Below are positions 7,187 through 14,144 of a stretch of DNA of 15,799 nucleotides, piece by piece. The translations under genes and the position numbers were made by a program. The stretch is taken from assembly GCA_029979145.1 (NCBI GenBank), contig JAPOIC010000018.1:1-15799 (forward strand). The letters run 5' to 3'. Source of the stretch: Opitutaceae bacterium (GTDB lineage Bacteria > Verrucomicrobiota > Verrucomicrobiia > Opitutales > Opitutaceae). How positions within the stretch are numbered: the first letter of the stretch is position 1; the number at the start of each line of letters is the position of its first letter. The notes under the pieces were generated by a model. It ran no database searches. It saw only the letters and a program-made list of their open reading frames with translations, and was not told where the DNA came from.

Positions 7187-7193
7187 GCGCGGA

Positions 7194-8447
7194 TCACTGT
7201 TGCGCCGCGCGGCGCTCGAGCAATTCGATTTGCAGCATGATCGCGCGCGGGAGGTGGAAGGGGTCCTTCACCGGCAGCGCCACCACCCCGGTCATCGGCG
7301 TAAGGTCGCGGTTGAGCTTCTGCCGCCATTCGCCGTGCTCCCAGTCGACGTAGCGCTCCAGGCAGAGCGCCCAGATCTTTTCATACCAGTCGTAGAACCA
7401 CGCGTCGCCAGTCTCCCGCCACGCCAGCAGCAGCGCGTAAAGCGTCTCCGTGTGTGGCCACCAAAGCTTGGTGTCGGCAAACTTCCAGCCGACGTCCTCC
7501 CCAACTCGCCCGTCGCGATCGATGGCGAGATACAACCCGCCATGGGTGTCGTCCCACCCAAGATCCAGGTGTCGCCGAATCAGGCGCAGGGTGAGTTCGC
7601 GCGGCGCGTCCGCCCACTTCGTCGCCTCAAACACATGCCATTGGAACCACATGTCCTCGATCGCGTGCCCCGGCACGGTGACGGTCCCCTGCGGCGGCGT
7701 GAACTCGCCGCCATCCGGCCGCACGAATTCGATGACCCGATCGCTGTCGGGCCGGTAGAAATCGCGAAACACTTCATCGGAAAATTTCCGCGCCAACCGC
7801 AGGTAGCGTTCGTCGCCCAAAATCGACCCGAGCTCGGCGAGCTTGAACGACCAGAACATCGGCACGCCGTGCGCCTTCGCGCCGGGCGGGATCGGATACG
7901 GAAAATGCGGCAGCTGGTCGTAGGGCTTTTCAAGTTTCACAAGCGCTGCATCCGCGGAGCGAACCGCCCAATCGCGGTAACGCGTCTCCCCCGTGGCGCG
8001 ATACAGCTCGGCCAGCGCATAAACCGCAAACCCGTCGGTGTAGATGCTTTCATGCCGGCGGAGGATGCGTCCGTCCTGCGCCAGCAGCAGCGCCCAGCCC
8101 TGATCTTCTTCCAGCCAACCGTGCTGTAGACAGAACTCCGCGACGTGCCGCGCCAAGCGCAGCCACTTTTCGTCGCACTCGATGGTCTGGTAGAGCCGCG
8201 CAAAAATCCACCCCGCCCGCCACTGGCTCCAGAGCCACTTGTCGGTGCTGACCACTGCCCCATCGTCGGCAATGCAGGTCAGGATGCCGCCGTGCGGGTC
8301 GATCGCGTGCTGCTCCCAAAACGGCAGCAAGTGTTCCAACAAATGCTGGCGCAACCAAGCGGTCAGCAGGGTCGGATCGCCGCCGCGCTCGGCGGACAGC
8401 GCAGAGCGCAAGGTCGACGTCGCAGTAGCTTGGTCGGGACGGGCCAT
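7194..8447 (-). CDS. AGE-family epimerase/isomerase (N-acylglucosamine 2-epimerase type)
   Basis: A 417-residue alpha/alpha-barrel protein of the N-acylglucosamine 2-epimerase superfamily. The diagnostic motifs are present: WSQWRAGWIFARLY at about 73-86, PGHAIEDMW at 259-267 with a conserved His, WWPHTE at 329-334 with the second His, and KDPFHLPRA at 394-402 with a third. Members interconvert GlcNAc and ManNAc, or mannose, glucose and fructose, or act on disaccharides, and sequence motifs alone do not decide between them. It lies between the M20 gene (4 bases upstream) and uxuA (7 bases downstream), so it probably feeds an N-acetyl or free hexose into this operon's pathway. The protein is predicted to be cytoplasmic, with no signal peptide. 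Confidence 0.88.
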   Translation of the reverse strand: MARPDQATATSTLRSALSAERGGDPTLLTAWLRQHLLEHLLPFWEQHAIDPHGGILTCIADDGAVVSTDKWLWSQWRAGWIFARLYQTIECDEKWLRLARHVAEFCLQHGWLEEDQGWALLLAQDGRILRRHESIYTDGFAVYALAELYRATGETRYRDWAVRSADAALVKLEKPYDQLPHFPYPIPPGAKAHGVPMFWSFKLAELGSILGDERYLRLARKFSDEVFRDFYRPDSDRVIEFVRPDGGEFTPPQGTVTVPGHAIEDMWFQWHVFEATKWADAPRELTLRLIRRHLDLGWDDTHGGLYLAIDRDGRVGEDVGWKFADTKLWWPHTETLYALLLAWRETGDAWFYDWYEKIWALCLERYVDWEHGEWRQKLNRDLTPMTGVVALPVKDPFHLPRAIMLQIELLERRAAQQ

Positions 8448-8451
8448 GAGG

Positions 8452-9603
8452 TCAGTTCGCCCGCATCAGGTCGCCGTAAACGGTCGCGGCCTGCGCCAGT
8501 TGACGTCGGGAAACCCATTCGTCTTTCGTGTGCGCCTGGGCCAGGTCGCCGGGGCCGATCACGATCGACGGAGCCCCGGCCTCGGCGAAGTGACTCGCAT
8601 CGGTCACATACGGTTCGCCCCGGCCCTTCGTCTCCAAGCCGTGTTTCGCCAAGATCGGTTGCAAAATCGCCAGCAGCTCACGCGACGTCTCGTCACCCAT
8701 CGCGGGCACGACGTAGACTTCGCCGTGCTCGACTTCGTGACCGGCGAGCACCGCGTCGCGCTCGGCCCAGACCTGCGCCTCGGTTTCGCCCGGCACGGTC
8801 CGGCGGTCGCACTCGATCTCGCAGTATTCCGGAATGATGTTCACCTGCGTGCCGCCGCGGATCGTGTTCACGCTCATCGCGGCGCGACCGGTCAGCGGAT
8901 GGCTGCCGGTGACGGTCGGCACGTAGTGCGATTCCAAGGCCTCGACGACGCGCAGCATGGCCGAAATCGCCGACTTGCCATTGGCGGGAATCGACGAATG
9001 CGCCGCGCGACCACGCGTGATGGTTTTCCAACGAATCACGCCATTCGTCGCAACGACCGGACGCATCAATGTGGGCTCGCCCACGATCACGCCGCGAAGC
9101 TTCGGCAGAAACTCCTTCAACTCCACGGCCGCAAAGGCCTTCGCGCCGGTCATACGCGCCTCCTCGTCGAGGGCGAAGAGAATGCCGACATTGTGCGCTC
9201 GCTGCTCCGCCTTGGCGTAGGTTTGCAACGCCCAGAACATCGCCGCGCCGGACCCTTTGGTGTCGCAGGCACCCCGGCCATAGAACCGGTCGCCGTCGAG
9301 CTTCACCGCCAGCGGGTCGATGGTCATGCCCGCGATGCTGACGGTGTCCACATGGGACTCGAACAGCAGCCACGGCGCATCGGCCGACACTTCCAAAGTC
9401 ACGAGCAGGTTCTCCCCGCCCTCCGGCACCGGCAACCGGCGGGTGCCGAGCCCCCAACCCTGCGCCAACGCCTCGAGTCGCGCGATGAGCCGCTCCTGGC
9501 CGTCGGCCGGGCCGCCGAATCGCGGGTTGACGGTCTCAAACGCGATCATCTGGGCCAGCAGTTCTTCACAGGACTGCGGCACGGCGGCGGGGACGGCACT
9601 CAT
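8452..9603 (-). CDS. M20-family metallohydrolase (ArgE/DapE-like deacetylase or peptidase)
   Basis: A 383-residue co-catalytic zinc hydrolase. The metal and catalytic residues are all visible: HVD (His 84, Asp 86), GACDTKG (Asp 114), DEE (Glu 147 as the general base, Glu 148), GEPT (Glu 176) and AHTKDEW (His 358). The dimerisation lid carries GRAAHSS near 198-204 and NIIPEYCEIECDRR. Known members remove acetyl or succinyl groups from amino acids, or hydrolyse small peptides. Within this operon it may deacylate an N-acetylated sugar-acid or amino-acid moiety. It lies 4 bases from the genes on both sides. The precise substrate is not readable from the sequence. Confidence 0.87.
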   Translation of the reverse strand: MSAVPAAVPQSCEELLAQMIAFETVNPRFGGPADGQERLIARLEALAQGWGLGTRRLPVPEGGENLLVTLEVSADAPWLLFESHVDTVSIAGMTIDPLAVKLDGDRFYGRGACDTKGSGAAMFWALQTYAKAEQRAHNVGILFALDEEARMTGAKAFAAVELKEFLPKLRGVIVGEPTLMRPVVATNGVIRWKTITRGRAAHSSIPANGKSAISAMLRVVEALESHYVPTVTGSHPLTGRAAMSVNTIRGGTQVNIIPEYCEIECDRRTVPGETEAQVWAERDAVLAGHEVEHGEVYVVPAMGDETSRELLAILQPILAKHGLETKGRGEPYVTDASHFAEAGAPSIVIGPGDLAQAHTKDEWVSRRQLAQAATVYGDLMRAN

Positions 9604-9607
9604 GGGC

Positions 9608-10654
9608 TCAACTCAACCACGAATCGCGGTTGGCGGCAACAAAGTCGTCGTCGATCAGCTGCGGATATGCGCGGCACACGCGGTCCAGCTCCTCCGCCTG
9701 ACCCGGCGAGAGCACTTCATGCGGGTTGAGACAGTGGATGCTCGGCACGAGGCCTTGGCGGCGCAGCACCTCGAGAATGCCCGGGATGCAGCCGGCAAAC
9801 TTGTTGGCCGAGTCGAAGAGCGCGGCGTTCATGTCGGTCACCGCAATGGCGGTATCCAACCACTGCGCGTCAATCTGCGGGCTCTGCCGCGCGACCTTGA
9901 TCTCGTTCAGCAGCTTCACCGCGGATTTCGTCCACACGCCCCAGTGACCGAGCAGGCCGCCCTGGATGCGGCGCGTTACGGGCTTGCCGCCGACATCGAA
10001 CGTGAAGGGCGTCAGCAAGTCGACGACGATGCTGTCATCGTTGCCGGTGTAGAGCACGAGGTCCTCGCGGCCGCTCTCGGTCACGCCGCGCACGACGTCA
10101 ATCGTCTGGTAGCGGTTGAAGGGCGCGAGCTTGATCGCGATGACGTTCGGGATCTCGGCGAATCGGCGCCAAAAGGAATAGCTGAGCAGGCGGCCGCCAA
10201 CTGACGGCTGCAGGTAAAACCCAATCACAGGGATCGTCTCGGCCACCCGCGCGCAGTGCGCGAGCATCACGTCCTCGGAATCATTCTTATATGCGCCCAA
10301 GCTCAGCAGGCCGGCTTGATAGCCGTAACCCAGCGCGGTCTCGGCCTCACTCAAAGCCTGCTCGGTGCGACCGCAGAGTCCGGCGATTTTGATAAAGGGT
10401 CGCGGGGCCTTCGCCAGTTCCTCGTCGATCGTGCGCGAGGCCAGCTCAAGGACCGGCTTGAACAAGCCGTGCTGCGGCTCCCGGATCTCGAACTGCGTGG
10501 AGTGCACGCCGACGGCGAGACCGCCGACGCCGCTTGCCACGTAGTAGCGGGTAATCGCGCGCTGGTGTAGCTCGGAAAAGCGGCGTTGGTCGTCCAGCGC
10601 CAAGGGCTGGGCGGGAATGACGTGGCCTTCGTGGAGATGGGAACGGAGGTTCAT
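9608..10654 (-). CDS. DHDPS/N-acetylneuraminate-lyase superfamily protein, divergent
   Basis: A 348-residue TIM barrel of the DapA/NanA superfamily, whose members form a Schiff base with a keto acid such as pyruvate. Lys 175 (VIAIKLAP) is in the Schiff-base position and Tyr 147 (GFYLQP) matches the Tyr of the YNxP motif. The normally conserved GTTGE/GSTGE loop is replaced by GVHSTQ at 49-54, so substrate handling probably differs from DapA or NanA. The protein is about 50 residues longer than typical members. The ATG at 10654 follows the upstream stop by 2 bases; a longer frame runs into the upstream gene. With uxuA downstream it could act as a KDG aldolase, or it could be a lyase for a sialic-acid-like compound. 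Both ideas are inference. Confidence 0.8.
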   Translation of the reverse strand: MNLRSHLHEGHVIPAQPLALDDQRRFSELHQRAITRYYVASGVGGLAVGVHSTQFEIREPQHGLFKPVLELASRTIDEELAKAPRPFIKIAGLCGRTEQALSEAETALGYGYQAGLLSLGAYKNDSEDVMLAHCARVAETIPVIGFYLQPSVGGRLLSYSFWRRFAEIPNVIAIKLAPFNRYQTIDVVRGVTESGREDLVLYTGNDDSIVVDLLTPFTFDVGGKPVTRRIQGGLLGHWGVWTKSAVKLLNEIKVARQSPQIDAQWLDTAIAVTDMNAALFDSANKFAGCIPGILEVLRRQGLVPSIHCLNPHEVLSPGQAEELDRVCRAYPQLIDDDFVAANRDSWLS

Positions 10655-10656
10655 GA

Positions 10657-11688
10657 TCAGAATTTGCCGTCGCGGGTTTCGAAGTGCGTGGGTTTGCCCA
10701 AAAGCTTGCCGCCGGCCTGCAGGTGGTCGGTCACCATTTGCATGATGCGCTCCAATGGCACGGTGACGGGGCCGAAGAGCCGCATCGACTCGCTCGCATC
10801 CGCGAGCCACGCCGTCTCGGCCTCAGTGCCGGTCACGCGGGCGGGTTTGCCCAGCAGCTCGCCAAATTTTTCCGCCACCGCGCGGATCGAGACTTTCTCG
10901 GCGCCGGTGATGTTGAGGATCTTCGGCGGGCTGGCCGTGTGCTCCAGGCACTGGATGGCGCGGGCGCAGGCGTCGCCCTGCCAGATGAGGTTGAAGGCGC
11001 CCATGGTCACGTCGATCGGCTCGCCTTGCAGGATCTTCGTGGCGACGTCCACCAGCACGCCGTAGCGCAGCTCGACGGCGTAGTTCAACCGGTAGATCAG
11101 CTGCGGCGTGCCATACTTGCGGGAGAAATGCGTGAACACGCGCTCACGGCCAACGCAGGTGCTGGCGTATTCGCCCAAAAACGCGACGGGCGTGGACTCG
11201 TCCGCCCCCGCGCCGCTTACCGGCACAAAGGGATAAACGCAGCCCGTCGAGAAAACCACGATGCGCGACTGGCGGAACCGCCGGCCCACCAGCGAGGGCA
11301 CGATCGTGTTCTGGATCCACGTCTCGTCCGGTGCGCCGGAGGTGCCGAACTTCTGGCCGGCGAGATACTCGATGTTCGCCACCTCAGGCAGCTTCGCCAC
11401 CTGCTCCGGATCGGCGAGGTCGCACGACACCGGCGTCACGCCAAACTGCTCCAAGTCCGCCTTGGCCTCGGGCCGGCTGAAGCGGGAAACACCGTAGACC
11501 TTGGCCGACTTGCCCGCGGCATCAAGCGCGCGGCGCAGCATGGCGGCCAGCGACGTGCCCATCTTGCCGCCGACGCCCAGCACCATGAAATCGCCGTCCA
11601 AGCGTTTCACTGCCTCGATCGCGCCCGGCGTGGGCTCGGAGAGCAGGGTTTCAATCTCGCGGTCAGTCATCGAGGGGGTCTTGGACAT
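10657..11688 (-). CDS. NAD-dependent epimerase/dehydratase-like extended SDR
   Basis: A 343-residue extended SDR and the first gene of the operon. The N-terminal Rossmann motif is VLGVGGKMG (Gly-rich loop at 38-44), and the active-site strand is FSTGCVYP at 146-153. The catalytic Tyr is Tyr 174 in GEYASTCVGRE. The Lys expected four residues later (YxxxK) is a Cys, so the active site is atypical and activity may be altered. The start chosen is the ATG at 11688, which follows a TTTTCCC leader; an upstream in-frame start adds a basic stretch that overlaps the intergenic region. Extended SDRs act on nucleotide sugars or free sugars (oxidation, epimerisation, dehydration), and the substrate here is unknown. 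Confidence 0.82.
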   Translation of the reverse strand: MSKTPSMTDREIETLLSEPTPGAIEAVKRLDGDFMVLGVGGKMGTSLAAMLRRALDAAGKSAKVYGVSRFSRPEAKADLEQFGVTPVSCDLADPEQVAKLPEVANIEYLAGQKFGTSGAPDETWIQNTIVPSLVGRRFRQSRIVVFSTGCVYPFVPVSGAGADESTPVAFLGEYASTCVGRERVFTHFSRKYGTPQLIYRLNYAVELRYGVLVDVATKILQGEPIDVTMGAFNLIWQGDACARAIQCLEHTASPPKILNITGAEKVSIRAVAEKFGELLGKPARVTGTEAETAWLADASESMRLFGPVTVPLERIMQMVTDHLQAGGKLLGKPTHFETRDGKF

Positions 11689-11759
11689 GGGAAAATACAG
11701 GGGACGAAACGGGCGGTTGCCGGCCAGCAAGAGAGACGAACGAGGCCGGGTCAAACCCG

Positions 11760-11779
11760 AAGTAACTTTTTAGTTACTT
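11760..11779. promoter_or_regulatory. Candidate TetR-family operator
   Basis: A perfect inverted repeat, AAGTAACT-TTTT-AGTTACTT, lies 57 bases past the tetR stop and 71 bases before the first operon ATG. It is AT-rich in GC-rich surroundings. Size and symmetry fit a TetR-family dimer site. As a hairpin it would be weak and lacks a T-run on either strand, so a terminator is less likely. It probably controls the downstream catabolic operon. Confidence 0.65.
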
Positions 11780-11835
11780 GAGGCTGGACCCCGCCGCCAA
11801 AGCCCCCCAGCGTGGCCGTCGTGCCCTCCCGCCGC

Positions 11836-12477
11836 TCAGTCCCGCGCCTTGATGCCGTCGAGCAGCAGGCGCGTCACGTGGCGGATGCCGTCGGCCCGCA
11901 CGCGGGGGCTGCCGAGGTCGAGTTTCAGCGCCTGCGACAGCGTGAACCGGTTCGAGCTGTAGACGAGGCAGAGGCCGATGATGCTGATCAACAGGTGGCG
12001 CGCATCCATGTCCGGCCGAATGCGGCCGGCCTTGATGCCGTCGGCGAGGAGTCGCTGCAGCAATTGCAGCATCGGGTCCTTGCTCAACTGCGAGCCGATC
12101 TGCGCGAGGCCCCGGCCGTCGTTGAGGTTTTCCCAGAGCAGCAGGCGGACGAACTCCGGGTGCGCCTCGAGGAATTCAAAGTAGGCGCGCACGATCGCCG
12201 CGGCCAGCGCGTCGATGTCGGCGGTCTGACCCAACGTCCCGATTTCCACCGCCTCCAGCCCGTGGTAGGCCTCGACCAGCACGGCGTGGTAGAGATGCTC
12301 CTTGTCCCCGAAATAGTGGTAGACCATCCGCTTGTTCACCCCGGCGGCGGCGACGATCTCGTCGACGGTGGTGCCGCGAAAGCCGCCCTGGGCGAAGAGC
12401 CGCGTGGCGACGGCCAGCAGGCGTTCGCGCACCGGGCCGGGCTGTTCGTTAGATTTTCGCGGGCGGGACGAGGCCAT
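11836..12477 (-). CDS. TetR/AcrR-family transcriptional regulator
   Basis: A 213-residue regulator. The N-terminal DNA-binding domain spans about 15-65, with a classic helix-turn-helix TTVDEIVAAAGVNKRMVYHYF followed by GDKEHLY. The C-terminal ligand/dimer domain is helical and resembles the AcrR-type group (FEFLEAHPEFVRLLLWEN). It is encoded upstream of and in line with the seven-gene operon and divergently from the amidohydrolase block, so it can influence both. The inverted repeat at 11760-11779 is its most likely target. The effector is presumably a pathway intermediate. The first residues are basic and Ser-rich, and no alternative start is better supported. Confidence 0.92.
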   Translation of the reverse strand: MASSRPRKSNEQPGPVRERLLAVATRLFAQGGFRGTTVDEIVAAAGVNKRMVYHYFGDKEHLYHAVLVEAYHGLEAVEIGTLGQTADIDALAAAIVRAYFEFLEAHPEFVRLLLWENLNDGRGLAQIGSQLSKDPMLQLLQRLLADGIKAGRIRPDMDARHLLISIIGLCLVYSSNRFTLSQALKLDLGSPRVRADGIRHVTRLLLDGIKARD

Positions 12478-12543
12478 CGGGCGGAAGCGTTAGCGGACCG
12501 CCGGGCGCTTGTCACGATGTTCTCCCCGCGTTAGCCCTTTCCC
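12478..12543. promoter_or_regulatory. Divergent promoter region between tetR and the amidohydrolase genes
   Basis: These 66 bases must carry at least the start signals for tetR (left) and the amidohydrolase block (right). The octamer GCGTTAGC occurs twice (12487-12494 and 12528-12535) in the same orientation. No AAGTAACT-type half-site is present. A TTGTCA at 12509-12514 could be a + strand -35, but no good -10 follows. Confidence 0.35.
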
Positions 12544-13317
12544 ATGCGCATCATCGATGTCCATACCCACCCCATCTTTTTCAACGACGGCCGCCGTGAG
12601 ACGGAGGTCGAGGCCCTGGTGGCCCACGGGCGCGCGCTCGGCATCGAGCGGATGATCTCGCTCGGCGACGTGCTGCGCTACGGCCCCCGGCCGGACGCGC
12701 CGCACCTGCGCAAGCTCAACGACGAGAGCGCCCGGCTGCAGCGCCTGCACCCGGATTACTTCGTCGGCTTCTGCTACCTGAACCCGCGGCTCGGCGAGCG
12801 CGCGGTGATGGCCGAGGCCGAGCGCTGCGTCACCAAGCACGGTTTCAAGGGCATCAAGCTCGAGATCGCCAACAACGCCTCCGATCCGTGCATGAAACAC
12901 GTGATGAAGGCCGCGCGCACCTTCGGGCTCGTCGTGCTGCAGCACAGCTGGAGCTCCACGAACTTCGGGCCCGGCATGCAGGACCACAGCGATCCGGACG
13001 ACACCGCCCGCCTCGCCCGCCAAAATCCCGAGGTAAACATCATCATGGCGCACCTCGTCGGCATCGGCTTCCGCGGTGTGCTCGCCGCCAAGGGCCTGCC
13101 CAACCTCTACGTGGACACCTCCGGCGGTTTTCCCGAGGAAGGCTTGGTCGAGTATGCCGTCGAGCACCTCGGCGCGGACCACGTCCTTTACGGTTCCGAC
13201 CTCCCTATCCGCGAATGCAGCGCCAAGATCGGCAGCATTCTCGGCGCGCGCATTTCAGAAGCCGCCAAGACCCGCATCCTCCACACCAACACCGCCCAAT
13301 TGCTGGGCCTGAACTGA
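12544..13317 (+). CDS. Amidohydrolase-2-type metal-dependent hydrolase
   Basis: A 257-residue TIM-barrel hydrolase of the amidohydrolase-related (Amidohydro_2) group. The expected metal and catalytic positions are present: the HxH pair His 7/His 9 (IDVHTHP), KLE at 105-107, His 134 (LQHSW), His 170 (MAHLVG) and Asp 219 (YGSDLP). Relatives include decarboxylases, lactonases and sugar-acid hydrolases, and I cannot say which activity applies. It is transcribed divergently from tetR and followed after 7 bases by a paralog without the metal residues. No Shine-Dalgarno sequence is visible; the ATG follows CCCTTTCCC. Confidence 0.87.
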   Translation: MRIIDVHTHPIFFNDGRRETEVEALVAHGRALGIERMISLGDVLRYGPRPDAPHLRKLNDESARLQRLHPDYFVGFCYLNPRLGERAVMAEAERCVTKHGFKGIKLEIANNASDPCMKHVMKAARTFGLVVLQHSWSSTNFGPGMQDHSDPDDTARLARQNPEVNIIMAHLVGIGFRGVLAAKGLPNLYVDTSGGFPEEGLVEYAVEHLGADHVLYGSDLPIRECSAKIGSILGARISEAAKTRILHTNTAQLLGLN

Positions 13318-13324
13318 TTTTCCC

Positions 13325-14074
13325 ATGATCGACGCGAACGCTTACCTGGGCACCTGGCCCTTCACCCTCACCACCACCCGCACGCCCGCGCAGTTCATGC
13401 GCCACCTCGCCGCCAGCGGCCTGAAGCGCGCCTTCGTTTCGCATCTCGACTCGGTGTTCCAGCCCGACCCGATGCCCGGCAACCGCCTGCTCTTCGCCGC
13501 CGTGAAGCGCACCTCCGCGCTCATTCCCGTGCCGATCGTCAACCTGCGCCTGGCCAACTGGCGCGAGCAGCTCGACGCCTGCCGCGCCGCCGGCGCCCGC
13601 GCCGTGAAGCTCACGCCCAACTTCCACAACTACACCCTGGCCGTCCCGGCCATGGGCGACTTCCTCGCCGCCCTCGCCAAAGCGAAGCTCAAGCTCGTGA
13701 TCAACGTGCGCTTCGAGGACGAGCGCCATCGCTACCACGGCCTCAAGGTCGTGGGTCTGCCCGTCGACGACCTCGCCGCCTTCCTCAAGGCCCACCCCAA
13801 GGCGCACCCGCTCATCACCGGCATCTACCGCCCCGAACTCAAGAAGCTCGCCGGCGTCGCCAAGAACTTCAGCGCCGACATCTAGTTCTGCGAGTGGCAC
13901 AACACACTGAGCGACCTGCTCCCAGCCATCCCCGCGAGCCGGCTCCTCCTCGGCACCTGCACGCCCATGCTCTCCACCCGCTGCGAGGTCGACAAACTCC
14001 GCTGCGCCGCCATCCCCGCCAAGACCAAGGCCCTGATCGGCGCCACCAACGCCACCCGCTTCTTCAAACTCTAA
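13325..14074 (+). pseudogene. Second amidohydrolase-like gene, interrupted by in-frame TAG
   Basis: The frame codes 186 residues, meets a TAG at 13883-13885, then continues in the same frame for 62 more residues to a TAA. The full length, 249, matches the neighbouring amidohydrolase. The downstream part (FCEWHNTLSDLLPAIP..., then RLLLGTCTP) looks like the normal end of this family, so a single base change from a Tyr or Trp codon would explain the stop. The protein also lacks the metal ligands: HxH is N-x-Y (IDANAYLG) and the final GSD is GTC. It was therefore already a non-metal or non-catalytic paralog, perhaps a partner of the first hydrolase. It is either a recent pseudogene, a sequencing error, or a readthrough case. 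Confidence 0.8.
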
Positions 14075-14081
14075 CTGGTAG

Positions 14082-14102
14082 GGCGGGACGTCCGGGCCCG
14101 CC
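14082..14102. repeat. Short GC-rich palindrome
   Basis: GGCGGG and CCCGCC arms enclose a 9-base spacer that overlaps the small palindrome GGGACGTCC. It starts 7 bases after the TAA of the amidohydrolase-like frame. It shares the GGCGGG/GGGAC words with the repeats at 1537-1582, which suggests a dispersed intergenic element. It has no T-run, so it is not a standard terminator. Confidence 0.5.
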
Positions 14103-14144
14103 GCGATTTCTCCTGTCTTCTATCATCTCAACCGCCTCCCCTCC

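Noticed and set aside
8239..9729. 496-codon open frame on the + strand opposite the M20 and AGE genes
   Set aside because: It is antisense to two genes with full catalytic motifs, shows no domain of its own, and is the kind of long shadow frame common at this GC content.
11760..11779. The inverted repeat as the tetR terminator
   Set aside because: The stem has only 2 G-C pairs of 8 and no T-run follows on either strand; operator is the better reading.
12487..12535. GCGTTAGC direct repeats as a regulator site
   Set aside because: Two octamers 41 bases apart with no symmetry are not enough to claim an operator.
13883..13885. TAG as a pyrrolysine codon
   Set aside because: No pyrrolysine genes or CUA tRNA are in the window, and this family is not known to use pyrrolysine.
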